DNA of 41,012 nucleotides from Thermosynechococcus sp. M46_R2017_013 (GTDB lineage: Bacteria; Cyanobacteriota; Cyanobacteriia; Thermosynechococcales; Thermosynechococcaceae), in NCBI GenBank assembly GCA_015296025.1, contig DVDZ01000043.1:1-41012 (forward strand), given 5' to 3'. The notes beneath the pieces are model-generated. The model saw only the letters and a list, made by a program, of their open reading frames with translations. It made no database searches and was not told the DNA's origin. Numbering within the stretch: position 1 is the first letter of the stretch; every line of letters begins with the position of its first letter. Of this stretch, positions 1 through 8,479 are shown in pieces. Made by a program: the position numbers and the translations under genes.

Positions 1-693
1 CGGATGATTGAGTAGGGCATTGATCACCTGTACCCCCCGCAGTTGATTTGTCAGGGGTAAATGGCCACGAGGGGCACTCAAATCCCAGATAAATTCATGG
101 GGATAGCGCGGCCAACGCTTACCTTGCCGCCAGCCAATTTTCTCCCAGAGGCGATCCCAGTTTTGCCCGCAGCCCAGCCACAGTTGCCGCTGCACTGAAT
201 AGCCAAAGCGACCCAGAGAAAACGCAAGCCACAGTTGATCAATAGTTTGCAAATCCACAATTGGGAATTGCTCCACCTCCGTGAAATAGAGCCAGCGGCG
301 TTTTTGCGCCATTGGACCTGCCAGTTCACACAGCTTTTGGCTGGTCAGGCGATCGGCGGCTTCAAAATTTTCAGCCACTAGGAGTTCAGCAAGTTCCCGG
401 TAGTCCACCCCCCGCTCAGAGCGTAGAGGAATGACGCCTTGGGGATAGTCCTGTTGCAAAAACCCATGAATTGTTTCCTCAGGGCTGCGATAGAGAAGAC
501 GATAGGCTTGGCCTCGCACCCATAGGGCGGGCGGGGGAGAGAAACTGGCACTGTCTCTCAGGAACTCCTGCAGAAGTTGATAGCCTTCACTGCCCATCGT
601 ACTCAGGGTGGTCATGGCAGCCAGTTGGGATTTTTCGTTGCCGTTGTACAACTGCTGCCGTAAATCGGCTAAGGCGGGTTCTGTGGTGACCAT
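1..693 (-). CDS. gun4: GUN4 tetrapyrrole-binding protein (3' end cut by window)
   Basis: GUN4 binds protoporphyrin IX and Mg-protoporphyrin and stimulates Mg-chelatase (ChlH/ChlD/ChlI), the first committed step of chlorophyll synthesis. The ORF track missed this gene because it has no stop inside the window. Reading from ATG at 693 gives 231 uninterrupted codons to base 1. Residues 1-85 are the helical-repeat N-terminal region. The GUN4 core starts near residue 95, with [20 protein letters not shown] and later [10 protein letters not shown] and [21 protein letters not shown], all typical of the family. Usual length is about 230-240, so only a few C-terminal residues are missing. Its start overlaps the 3' end of the upstream rfaE2-like gene by 25 bp, and GGGGAGGAG just upstream is a plausible ribosome site. 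Identification is firm. Confidence 0.95.
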   Translation of the reverse strand, partial: MVTTEPALADLRQQLYNGNEKSQLAAMTTLSTMGSEGYQLLQEFLRDSASFSPPPALWVRGQAYRLLYRSPEETIHGFLQQDYPQGVIPLRSERGVDYRELAELLVAENFEAADRLTSQKLCELAGPMAQKRRWLYFTEVEQFPIVDLQTIDQLWLAFSLGRFGYSVQRQLWLGCGQNWDRLWEKIGWRQGKRWPRYPHEFIWDLSAPRGHLPLTNQLRGVQVINALLNHP

Positions 694-1220
694 GTGCCTA
701 ATGACTCCTCCCCGTACAACTCCAAAATGCGCTGGACAATCGCCGTCGTTGAACTGGGAACCTCTACTTGAATGAGTTCAATGCGACCCCCATAGCGTTG
801 GACGGCTGCCGCCTCCGGTAGGGTCTCCAGTTGATAGTCACCCCCCTTGACGTAGATCTCCGGTTGGAGTACCTCAATCAGGGCGGTGGCGGTGCGATCG
901 CTAAATAGCACAACTGCATCTACTGATCGTAAACCAGCCAGCACCTCTGCCCGCTGCTGTTCGGGAATAATTGGCCGTTTTGGCTTTAGGGCAGCCACGG
1001 AGCGATCGCTATTTAACCCCACCACTAGGCGCTTGCCAAGGGCACGGGCGGCCGCTAGGTAGCGCACATGACCGGCATGGATGAGATCAAAACAGCCGTT
1101 GGTAAACACCAAGGGGCGCCAGTCTTGGGGAGCGGCGCCAATTGCAGCAACAAGAGTGTCAACGGTGTAAAGACAGGGAATCAGGGGAACGCTCCTAGGG
1201 AGACTAACTGAGTGTGCCAC
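669..1220 (-). CDS. rfaE2: RfaE2-like sugar-phosphate nucleotidyltransferase
   Basis: Nucleotidyltransferase of the cytidylyltransferase fold, related to the adenylyltransferase half of HldE (D-glycero-beta-D-manno-heptose 1-phosphate adenylyltransferase). The signature [17 protein letters not shown] lies at about residues 39-55, and VKGGDY follows in the C-terminal half. No ribokinase-type (RfaE1) domain is fused, so it is the stand-alone form, somewhat longer (183 aa) than the usual ~160. The start taken is GTG at 1220, which overlaps the livH-type gene by 17 bp; a later start is possible because the first ~20 residues look non-conserved. The C-terminal tail (GTWSPQNPP) runs into gun4 and could be an artefact of a small indel. 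The sugar substrate cannot be read from sequence, and many cyanobacteria lack heptose in LPS. Confidence 0.82.
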   Translation of the reverse strand: MAHSVSLPRSVPLIPCLYTVDTLVAAIGAAPQDWRPLVFTNGCFDLIHAGHVRYLAAARALGKRLVVGLNSDRSVAALKPKRPIIPEQQRAEVLAGLRSVDAVVLFSDRTATALIEVLQPEIYVKGGDYQLETLPEAAAVQRYGGRIELIQVEVPSSTTAIVQRILELYGEESLGTWSPQNPP

Positions 1221-2073
1221 GAAATAGTCCTTGGGGACGCACCAAGAGCACGGCCATCATGATCCCCAAGGCAACGGCTAGCTTGTATTCAGAGGGAATA
1301 AGCAGTGTACTCATCTCTTGAGCAACACCGATAATCAGGGCGCCAGCGATCGCTCCGTAGGGATTGCCAATGCCGCCAAGAATCACACTGGCAAAGAGGG
1401 GCAAGATCAAAAACCAACCCATATTTGGTCGTACTGCTGTAATCAGGCCGTACAGACCCCCGGACACACCTGTGAGCACTCCTGCTAGAAGCCAGGTGCA
1501 CAGCACCACCCACTCGACATCAATTCCCGAAACCCGCGCCAAGTCGAGATCATCGGCCACCGCCCGCATCGCCTTGCCCACTTTCGTGCGTTGGAGGATG
1601 AAATGCACAGTGGCAATTGCCATCACCGCCAGAATCATCACAATCACCTTCGAGTAGATAATTCTCACACCCCAAACATCAAGGGCAGGCATCACTGGCA
1701 AACGGTAGGTTTGGTTCTCGCTCCCCCAAATAAGAATCACGCCATTGCGCAGCAGAAATGAAAGACCAATAGAAATAATAATCAGCGTCGTTGAAGTTGC
1801 GCGGCGATCGCGCATCGGCTGCCACACAAGCTTCTCACTCACAAGCATCAACCCGGCCGTTCCCAGTCCCCCGATGGCCATTGAGAGCCAAATATCCAGT
1901 CCTGTCATATTGGCAGCCAATGTGAGGTAGGCTCCTGCGGTCATCAAATCCCCATGGGCAAAGTTAGGCAGACGCAAAATCCCAAACGTGAGCGTCAGAC
2001 CAACGGCGGCAAGAGCAATAATACTTCCCACTGCCAAGCCATTAACGAAAAGTTGAATCAGTTGAATATCCAT
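1204..2073 (-). CDS. livH: Branched-chain/neutral amino acid ABC transporter permease (LivH family)
   Basis: Inner-membrane permease of a HAAT-type ABC importer for branched-chain or neutral amino acids (Nat systems in cyanobacteria). The 289-aa protein is strongly hydrophobic with about eight membrane segments. It shows family hallmarks: NGLAVGSIIALAAVGLTLTFG at the N-terminus, LPNFAHGDLMTAGAYL, the cytoplasmic coupling loop KVGKAMRAVADDLDLARVSG around residue 170, and the C-terminal VILGGIGNPYGAIAGALIIG. ATG at 2073 is chosen; the ORF-track start at 2079 is a TTG two codons upstream. The partner LivM, ATPases and binding protein are not in the window, so the substrate is inferred from family only. 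It is the first gene of a minus-strand group with rfaE2 and gun4. Confidence 0.9.
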   Translation of the reverse strand: MDIQLIQLFVNGLAVGSIIALAAVGLTLTFGILRLPNFAHGDLMTAGAYLTLAANMTGLDIWLSMAIGGLGTAGLMLVSEKLVWQPMRDRRATSTTLIIISIGLSFLLRNGVILIWGSENQTYRLPVMPALDVWGVRIIYSKVIVMILAVMAIATVHFILQRTKVGKAMRAVADDLDLARVSGIDVEWVVLCTWLLAGVLTGVSGGLYGLITAVRPNMGWFLILPLFASVILGGIGNPYGAIAGALIIGVAQEMSTLLIPSEYKLAVALGIMMAVLLVRPQGLFRGTLS

Positions 2074-2415
2074 GAACAATTTCGACTAGAATTTTAGAGA
2101 GCACAAAATGGACAACGCCTGTTCATAGAATAACGATCAGAGGAACATTTTCACGATACTTTTTCTCTCGTTAGGAAAATGACTCTTCCCCAAGAGGGTT
2201 TAAGTCCGAGCGCAAAATTTTATCACACCTTAAACTAACAAAATGTAGCGACAATAACAAATAATAGTACGGATTCCCGAAGTTTCAGGTAGGGATTTAC
2301 CCCCTTGGTCTTTTGCGGCCAAATTGCGTACCGTTGAGGCAGCCATGCTGCTTGAGTCAATCGCGCGATTAGTACAAGGCAGCGGTGACCAACCGTGTTG
2401 TTCGAGGAGACTTGT
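2074..2415. other. Divergent intergenic region between livH-type and GT4 genes
   Basis: A stretch of 342 bases with no credible gene. The two overlapping minus-strand ORFs listed here start at non-conserved codons and resemble nothing known to me. It must carry the promoters of both divergent genes, but I cannot assign -35/-10 elements with confidence. A short hairpin (CTCTT, CCCC loop, AAGAG) lies at 2183-2196. The ribosome site GAGGAG at 2404-2409 precedes the glycosyltransferase ATG. Confidence 0.5.
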
Positions 2416-3492
2416 ATGCGCATTGCTCAAATCGCTCCCCTGTGGGAACGGGTACCGCCGCCGGCCTATGGGGGTGTAGAGTTGGTGGTGAGTCTGCTTA
2501 CGGAAGAATTAGTCAAGCGAGGGCACGAGGTTACGCTCTTTGCCAGCGGTGATTCGGTGACCCAAGCCAAACTGGTTTCTACCTATCCCCAAGCCATTCG
2601 CCTCGATCCTAATGTGCAGGAATATGCCGTCTATGAAGCCCTTCAATTAGGAGAGGTCTTTAGTCGCGCCAATGAATTTGATGTCATCCATTCCCATGTA
2701 GGCTACGCCGCTTTACCCTATGCTAGCTTGGTGAAAACACCCGTTGTTCACACGCTCCATGGTCGCTTTACGACAGATAATGAACGCATTTTCACCCAAT
2801 ATCGCCATCAAAACTACGTCAGTATTTCCCATTCGCAGCGACAACTTGGAGATCTCAACTACATTGCCACAGTCTATAACGCCATTGCTGTTGAAACCCA
2901 TCGCTTTTACCCCCAGCCGAGCGATCCTCCCTATCTGGCTTTCCTAGGACGGCTCTCTCCTGAAAAAGGCCCACATCTTGCCATTGAGATTGCCAAACGG
3001 GTGGGCATTCCTCTGAAAATGGCAGGCAAAGTGGATCGGGTGGACCGCGACTACTTCAAGGAATTAATTGAACCCCACATTGACGGCCAATTTATCCAGT
3101 TCATTGGCGAAGCGAATCATCCAACGAAGAATGCGCTTCTGGGTGGGGCGATCGCCATGCTGTTTCCCATTACGTGGCAAGAACCCTTTGGCCTTGTGAT
3201 GATTGAATCTATGGCAGCAGGAACACCTGTGGTGGCGATCGCTAAGGGAGCAGCACCCGAAGTCATTGAACAGGGTAAAACCGGTTTCCTCTGTCACTCT
3301 GTCGAAGAATGTGTTGCTGCTGTGACCCAAGTGCCGCAATTGGATCGCATGGCCTGTCGAGACTACGTTTGGCAGCGGTTCAGTGTCGAGCGGATGGTGA
3401 GTGAGTATGAAGCCGTCTATGAGATAGTTCTTGCCGATGCCTTTGTACAAAATGGACATCGTCGGGGAACACTTGAACTAATTGCTAGCTAG
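2416..3492 (+). CDS. GT4-family glycosyltransferase
   Basis: Cytosolic retaining GT-B glycosyltransferase of family GT4. The 358-aa protein begins MRIAQIAPLWERVPPPAYGG, the N-terminal acceptor-side Rossmann domain with its glycine loop. The C-terminal donor domain starts with FLGRLSPEKGPHLAIEIAKR near residue 173 and includes EPFGLVMIESMAAGTPVVA followed by GAAPEVI, the conserved E-x7-E nucleotide-sugar region. The ORF track starts seven codons early at TTG. ATG at 2416 is preferred because GAGGAG sits 6 bp upstream and it begins the family-type N-terminus. A second GT4 gene follows 61 bp downstream on the same strand, so the two are probably co-transcribed. The sugar and acceptor are unknown; an exopolysaccharide, glycolipid or compatible-solute role is possible. 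Confidence 0.88.
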   Translation: MRIAQIAPLWERVPPPAYGGVELVVSLLTEELVKRGHEVTLFASGDSVTQAKLVSTYPQAIRLDPNVQEYAVYEALQLGEVFSRANEFDVIHSHVGYAALPYASLVKTPVVHTLHGRFTTDNERIFTQYRHQNYVSISHSQRQLGDLNYIATVYNAIAVETHRFYPQPSDPPYLAFLGRLSPEKGPHLAIEIAKRVGIPLKMAGKVDRVDRDYFKELIEPHIDGQFIQFIGEANHPTKNALLGGAIAMLFPITWQEPFGLVMIESMAAGTPVVAIAKGAAPEVIEQGKTGFLCHSVEECVAAVTQVPQLDRMACRDYVWQRFSVERMVSEYEAVYEIVLADAFVQNGHRRGTLELIAS

Positions 3493-3553
3493 ACCAATGC
3501 AGCAGTATTTGCTGCGAGTGCTTCTTAGGAGTCGTTATTCAAAAGGTGTATTT

Positions 3554-4912
3554 ATGCAAGGATTATCAACACGTACAGCCAAAAATACTCTGCCGCGCGC
3601 CTTTGCCACGCCGCAGCCACAAGTGCCAGCGCGGCAACCCATTGCCCTAATTTCCGTTCATGGCGATCCTGCCGCCGAGGTGGGGCATGAATCTGCGGGG
3701 GGTCAAAATGTCTATGTGCGGCAACTGGGGGAAGCTTTGGCAGCGGCAGGATGGCAGGTGGATATGTTTACTCGCAAAATTGACCCCAATGACCCCGATA
3801 TTATTGAGCACAGCCCCTACTGTCGCACCATTCGCCTTAAGGCAGGGCCGGTGACCTATATTCCGCGGGAAAAGCTCTTTGAGACTTTGCCGAAGTTTGT
3901 TGAAGCCTTTAAGGCCTACCATGCCAAATATGGCTATCCCCTGATCCATACCAATTACTGGCTTTCGGGCTGGGTGGGGTGGCAGTTGCGGCAGGATTTA
4001 AATTTCCAATGGCTGCACACGTATCACTCCTTGGGGGCAGTGAAATATCAGGTGGCTTCCGAGCAGGCTCAACGGGATGAAACCCGCCTGATGGTGGAAA
4101 AAGTGATTCTGGAAAATGCCGATTGTGTCATCGTCACCAGTCCCCAAGAGGAAGCCTACCTGCGACGCTGGGTCTCGCAGGCGGGGCAAACACGTCTGAT
4201 TCCCTGTGGGACGAATTTGAATCTTTTCTATCCCGTGGCCAATGCCCGCGAGCAACTGAAGCTGTCTGCAGAGGAGCCAATTGTTCTCTATGTGGGGCGC
4301 TTTGATCGCCGCAAAGGGATTGAAACACTAGTAACAGCAATGGCTCAAGTTCCCCAAGGACGTCTCCTGCTTGTGGGGGGCAGTAATCCCCAGCGCAGTG
4401 ATGGTGCCGAACGGCGACGCATTGAAGGATTGGTGCAGGCTTACAACTTGGGCGATCGCGTGACGTTTGTCGGCCAAATTGACCACGAGCGTCTAGCTGT
4501 TTACTACAGTGCCGCCAATGTCTGTGTTGTGCCCAGTTACTATGAACCCTTTGGCTTAGTGGCCATTGAAGCAATGGCCTGTGGGACGCCGGTGATTGCC
4601 TCTGCGGTTGGCGGTTTGCAATTCACGGTTCTTCCTGAGGAAACAGGATTACTAGTGCCACCTCAGGATGCACCTGCCTTGGCCGCTGCCATTCAACGCA
4701 TCTTGGCCGATCCAGTGTGGGCACGTACCCTTGGGGAAAATGGCCGTGAGCGAGTGCAAGCCCTCTTTAACTGGGAGGCGATCGCCCTGCAGATGGGACA
4801 GCTCTATCGTCAACTCTTTGCTGCCTCCCTCATGGGGAATTCACCCCGCTTAGATACCGTCAAAAATACAGCCTCACTGACAACCGTAACCAAGGCGGTC
4901 TTAGCCTCCTAA
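3554..4912 (+). CDS. GT4 glycosyltransferase, sucrose-phosphate-synthase-like
   Basis: Second GT4 glycosyltransferase of the pair (452 aa). It has the sucrose-synthase/SPS-type N-terminus SVHGDPAAEVGHESAGGQNV, then GYPLIHTNYWLSGWVGWQL, and a donor domain with VLYVGRFDRRKGIETLV and YYEPFGLVAIEAMACGTPVI followed by ASAVGG. Such genes are often annotated as sucrose-phosphate synthase. It lacks a fused phosphatase domain and is much shorter than plant SPS, so sucrose synthesis from UDP- or ADP-glucose and fructose-6-phosphate is only one candidate activity. The ATG at 3554 follows AAAAGGTG by about 5 bases; the 24 residues upstream in the ORF track are non-conserved. The C-terminal ~35 residues (after YRQLFAAS) are low-complexity. 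The 195 bp downstream hold no gene. Confidence 0.85.
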   Translation: MQGLSTRTAKNTLPRAFATPQPQVPARQPIALISVHGDPAAEVGHESAGGQNVYVRQLGEALAAAGWQVDMFTRKIDPNDPDIIEHSPYCRTIRLKAGPVTYIPREKLFETLPKFVEAFKAYHAKYGYPLIHTNYWLSGWVGWQLRQDLNFQWLHTYHSLGAVKYQVASEQAQRDETRLMVEKVILENADCVIVTSPQEEAYLRRWVSQAGQTRLIPCGTNLNLFYPVANAREQLKLSAEEPIVLYVGRFDRRKGIETLVTAMAQVPQGRLLLVGGSNPQRSDGAERRRIEGLVQAYNLGDRVTFVGQIDHERLAVYYSAANVCVVPSYYEPFGLVAIEAMACGTPVIASAVGGLQFTVLPEETGLLVPPQDAPALAAAIQRILADPVWARTLGENGRERVQALFNWEAIALQMGQLYRQLFAASLMGNSPRLDTVKNTASLTTVTKAVLAS

Positions 4913-5107
4913 GACTCTTAATCGACCGGTAGGGCGGCTGAAGGCAGGATAAAGCACCATTTTTCACCGTTATTTTATAGGGTGTGGGGATTGTGTGGAT
5001 GGATGACGTCGGTCTTGCCGCTCTGCCAATAGGAGGATTGTCCTTGCAGTAAAAGTTTGTTAGATTTTAAGGGCTAATATATCGTTCTGTATCATTTCTA
5101 ACATCTA

Positions 5108-5605
5108 ATGCTGCGGTGGCGATCGCTTTCTCCCCTCTGGCCTGATGTGGTTCTGGCGGCTCTCGTTTTAGGCCCCCTTTTTGCCCCCTTCTTGGCTGCC
5201 AGCAATTTTCTTTTCTTGCCGCAAATTGCCCAGATTATCTACACCATGGGCAATCATGTGTGTCCACAGCCAGATATGGGTCTGATGCTAGCTCCGCCCT
5301 GGAAAATGGCGGTGTGCATGCGCTGCTACGGCACCCTTTGCGGGGTTCTGCTGACCCGTTGGTGGATTCAGCGTTCCCCAACCGGCTGTGAATGGTATTG
5401 GCTGCCACAGTATGGTCTAAGGGGCTTTTTAGTGGCAACGCTGTTGATGCTTTTTTATCCCTTAGAGTGGGCATTGCAACACTACGGCGTTTGGAGCTAC
5501 TCCAATTGGGTGGTTTTTCCCTTTGGCGCGATCGCTGGATTGGGCTTGGGATTATTAATCATGCCCCTGCTATATCCCAAGCAGCGCCTTGCCACCTCCC
5601 GTTAG
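5108..5605 (+). CDS. DUF2085 family membrane protein
   Basis: Small integral membrane protein of 165 aa with roughly four hydrophobic segments (about residues 12-35, 58-80, 95-120 and 135-155). It carries the DUF2085 signature: a His/Cys pair (NHVCPQPDMG) followed by VCMRCYGTLCG, which could bind metal or form disulfides near the membrane face. Function is unknown for the family. It is a single gene on the plus strand between the glycosyltransferase pair and glnA. Its stop is only 22 bases upstream of the NtcA box of glnA, so it is probably transcribed separately from glnA. Confidence 0.8.
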   Translation: MLRWRSLSPLWPDVVLAALVLGPLFAPFLAASNFLFLPQIAQIIYTMGNHVCPQPDMGLMLAPPWKMAVCMRCYGTLCGVLLTRWWIQRSPTGCEWYWLPQYGLRGFLVATLLMLFYPLEWALQHYGVWSYSNWVVFPFGAIAGLGLGLLIMPLLYPKQRLATSR

Positions 5606-5626
5606 GGCGCAAACAACCAAATTTTG

Positions 5627-5640
5627 GTAGCCTCCGATAC
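5627..5640 (+). promoter_or_regulatory. NtcA-binding site of the glnA promoter
   Basis: GTAGCCTCCGATAC matches the NtcA consensus GTA-N8-TAC exactly. TACCAT at 5664-5669 fits the TAN3T -10 element, 23 bases downstream, which is the canonical spacing of NtcA-activated class II promoters. The expected transcript start is near 5676, about 40 bases before the ATG. NtcA with 2-oxoglutarate activates glnA under nitrogen limitation in cyanobacteria. Confidence 0.88.
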
Positions 5641-5663
5641 AAAAACTAATTAAAGCAACTTTC

Positions 5664-5669
5664 TACCAT
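5664..5669 (+). promoter_or_regulatory. -10 element of the NtcA-dependent glnA promoter
   Basis: TACCAT matches TAN3T and lies 23 bases after the TAC half of the NtcA box. No good -35 hexamer is seen, as expected for a class II NtcA promoter where the regulator replaces it. Confidence 0.7.
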
Positions 5670-5715
5670 AGAGTGTCGCTGCGGTGCGCCCAATACAGTA
5701 AGGAGTAATCTATAC

Positions 5716-7130
5716 ATGGCAACGCCCCAAGAAATCTTGGATTTGATCCACAGCAAGTACGAGCTAATCGACTTGAAATTTACTGACATGCCCGGTACGT
5801 GGCAACACCTGACAGTGCACAAGAGTCAAATTGACGAGCATTCATTTACCGAGGGTGTGCCTTTTGATGGCTCTAGTATTCGTGGTTGGAAAGCCATCAA
5901 CGAGTCTGATATGGTAATGGTGCCGGATCCAAATACGGCGTGGGAAGATCCCTTCATGAAAGAACCCACCCTGAGCATGATTTGCACCATCAAAGATCCG
6001 CGCACCGGAGAACTCTATGATCGCTGCCCGCGCTCCATTGCTATCCGTGCCGTTGAGTATCTAAAGGCAACAGGCATTGGCGATACAGCTTACTTTGGTC
6101 CTGAAGCCGAATTCTTTATCTTTGATGACGTTCGCTACGATCAAAATCAAAAATCGGGCTACTACTACATTGACAGCATTGAGGGAAGTTGGAATACTGG
6201 CCGCGAAGAAGAAGGGGGTAACCTCGGCTACAAAATCCGTGGTAAGGAGGGCTATTTCCCCGTCGCTCCCACCGACACCCTCCAAGACTTGCGCACAGAA
6301 ATGCTTTTAACCATGGCCAAGTGCGGTGTACCGATTGAAAAACATCACCACGAAGTGGCCACGGCCGGTCAGTGTGAATTGGGCTTTCGCTTTGGCACAC
6401 TCATTCAAGCGGCTGACTGGCTGATGACCTATAAATACTGCGTCAAGAATGTTGCCCGCAAGCACGGCAAAGTAGCCACCTTTATGCCCAAGCCCGTCTT
6501 CAACGATAACGGTTCGGGAATGCACACGCACCAATCCATTTGGAAAGATGGTCAACCACTCTTTTGGGGAGATGGCTACGCCAATTTGAGTCAAATTGCT
6601 CTCTGGTACATTGGTGGTATCCTCAAGCATGCTCCAGCGCTGCTAGCTTTTACTAACCCAACAACCAACTCCTATAAACGACTGGTTCCTGGCTTTGAAG
6701 CTCCCGTGAACCTTGCCTATTCCCAAGCAACCGCTCTGCCTCTGTGCGGATTCCCCTCACGGGCGAAAATCCAAAAGCCAAACGCCTAGAGTTCCGTTGC
6801 CCCGATGCGACCAGTAATCCCTACCTTGCTTTTGCGGCAATGCTGTGTGCTGGTATCGATGGCATCAAGAATCAAATTGATCCGGGTAGCCCCCTAGATG
6901 TTGATATCTACGATCTCAGCCCTGAGGAACTGGCGAAGATTCCTTCGACCCCCGGTTCACTGATGGCGGCTTTGGAAAACCTGCAAAAGGATCATAGCTT
7001 CCTGACAGCGACAGGGGTGTTTAGTGAAGACTTTATCCTCAACTGGATTCAGTACAAGCTGGATACGGAAGTGATTCCCATGTCGCTGCGTCCTCATCCC
7101 TATGAATTCACCCTTTACTTTGATGCCTAG
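5716..7130 (+). CDS. glnA: Type I glutamine synthetase GlnA (1-base frameshift in this sequence)
   Basis: Glutamine synthetase type I condenses glutamate and ammonia with ATP and is the entry point of nitrogen assimilation. Two ORFs in different frames together encode one complete enzyme: 5716-6726 gives residues 1-337 and the rest runs to 7130. Motifs present are [18 protein letters not shown] and [13 protein letters not shown] in the first part, and [21 protein letters not shown] and [18 protein letters not shown] in the second. The break is at 6726/6727, where CAAGCAACCGC should read CAAGGCAACCGC. Adding one G restores [11 protein letters not shown] and a 471-aa protein of normal length. 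Everything else, including promoter and terminator, is intact. A sequencing or assembly error is more likely than a real null mutation in a gene this important. Confidence 0.95.
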
Positions 7131-7173
7131 GGACATGAACCGCTAGATCGTTACATTTAGAAAGATAACCACC

Positions 7174-7209
7174 AGAGGCACTCATCAAGGGTTGCCTCTT
7201 TTATTTTTT
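7174..7209 (+). terminator. Rho-independent terminator of glnA
   Basis: AGAGGCA at 7174-7180 and TGCCTCT at 7193-7199 form a 7-bp stem with a 12-base loop, directly followed by a T-rich run (TTTTATTTTTT). It lies about 45 bases after the glnA stop and isolates glnA from ychF. Confidence 0.85.
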
Positions 7210-7362
7210 CTGCGGATTCCATTCCGCGGGATATGGGTGTACTTGCAGTTGCCTGGGGCTAGAATTTCTGATAATTTGGAATGTTACTAAAAATTAACAT
7301 TTCTATACTTAGATGCTATTTTTTAGGAATGTTTTCCCTTGAGAATGAGGTTGTAGGGTCTG

Positions 7363-8454
7363 ATGCTACGTGCGGGAATTGTCGGCCTACCGAATGTGGG
7401 CAAATCAACGCTGTTTAATGCGCTTGTGGCCAATGCCAAGGCGGAGGCAGCCAATTTTCCGTTCTGCACGATTGAACCCAATGTGGGGGTGGTGGCAGTC
7501 CCCGATGAACGGCTGGAGGTACTGGCAAAAATTTCCCAATCAGCGCAGATCGTGCCGACACGGGTAGAGTTTGTGGACATTGCTGGTTTGGTCAAGGGAG
7601 CGAGCAAAGGGGAAGGATTGGGCAATCAGTTTCTTGCCAATATTCGCGAAGTGGATGCTATTGTTCACGTGGTGCGCTGCTTTGAGGATGAAGATATTGT
7701 CCACGTGGCAGGACGGGTGAATCCTGTGGAGGATATCGCAGTCATTAACTTGGAACTTGCACTGGCAGATTTGGCGCAAATTGAAAAACGTATAGAGCGC
7801 ACACGCAAGGCGGCGCGATCGCAAAAAGACGCACAGATTGAACTGACTGCCTTGGAAAAGCTGCTTGAGGTGCTCAATCAAGGACAGCCTGCCCGTCTCT
7901 GTCAACTCACGGAGGAGGAAGAAGCCGCGATTCGTTTTCTCGGATTGCTCACCCGTAAGCCGGTAATCTATGCTGCCAATGTTGCTGAGCAGGATCTGGC
8001 CACTGGGAATAAATGGACAGCGGCAGTGCAGGAAATTGCTCAGCAGGAGGGGGCAGAGGTGGTGATTGTCTCTGCTCAAGTGGAGGCTGAACTTGTAGAT
8101 TTACCCGAGAGCGATCGCGCGGAGTATCTCGCCAGTCTTGGTGTCACTGAAGGGGGCTTGCGATCGCTAATTCGCTCGACCTATAGGCTCCTTGGTCTGC
8201 AAACCTTCTTTACCACAGGTCCTAAGGAAACCCGTGCATGGACGATTCCCGCTGGTGCCAAAGCGCCCCAAGCCGCAGGTGTCATTCACAGTGATTTTGA
8301 GCGAGGCTTTATTCGCGCTGAAACGGTGAGCTATGACGATCTAGTGGCCTGTCAATCCATGACGGTTGCCAAGGAAAGAGGCTTGGTGCGCAGTGAAGGC
8401 AAAGACTACGTTGTCCAGGAGGGGGATGTGATGCTCTTCCGCTTTAATGTTTAG
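7363..8454 (+). CDS. ychF: YchF/OLA1-type Obg-family ATPase
   Basis: Ribosome-associated P-loop NTPase of the Obg-like YchF/OLA1 subfamily, which prefers ATP over GTP and acts in translation and stress responses. The 363-aa protein has the usual length. It has G1 GLPNVGKSTLFNAL at residues 7-20, G3-region FVDIAGLVKGASKGEGLGN near 68-86, FLANIREVDAIVHVVRCFED after it, a coiled-coil insert (about 130-170) and the C-terminal TGS domain ending DYVVQEGDVMLFRFNV. Start ATG at 7363 gives the family N-terminus MLRAGIVG. It appears monocistronic, with a terminator upstream and a convergent dgkA downstream. Confidence 0.95.
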   Translation: MLRAGIVGLPNVGKSTLFNALVANAKAEAANFPFCTIEPNVGVVAVPDERLEVLAKISQSAQIVPTRVEFVDIAGLVKGASKGEGLGNQFLANIREVDAIVHVVRCFEDEDIVHVAGRVNPVEDIAVINLELALADLAQIEKRIERTRKAARSQKDAQIELTALEKLLEVLNQGQPARLCQLTEEEEAAIRFLGLLTRKPVIYAANVAEQDLATGNKWTAAVQEIAQQEGAEVVIVSAQVEAELVDLPESDRAEYLASLGVTEGGLRSLIRSTYRLLGLQTFFTTGPKETRAWTIPAGAKAPQAAGVIHSDFERGFIRAETVSYDDLVACQSMTVAKERGLVRSEGKDYVVQEGDVMLFRFNV

Positions 8455-8479
8455 CAATTCCTCTTAATTTAATCGCAAC

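Noticed and set aside
2183-2196. Short CTCTT/AAGAG hairpin as a terminator
   Set aside because: Only a 5-bp stem with no T run, between divergent genes where no terminator is needed.
2230-2430. Two short minus-strand ORFs upstream of the GT4 gene
   Set aside because: They overlap each other in different frames, lack conserved features and cover the promoter region.
3482-3553. N-terminal extension of the SPS-like gene
   Set aside because: Non-conserved residues. A good ribosome site precedes ATG 3554.
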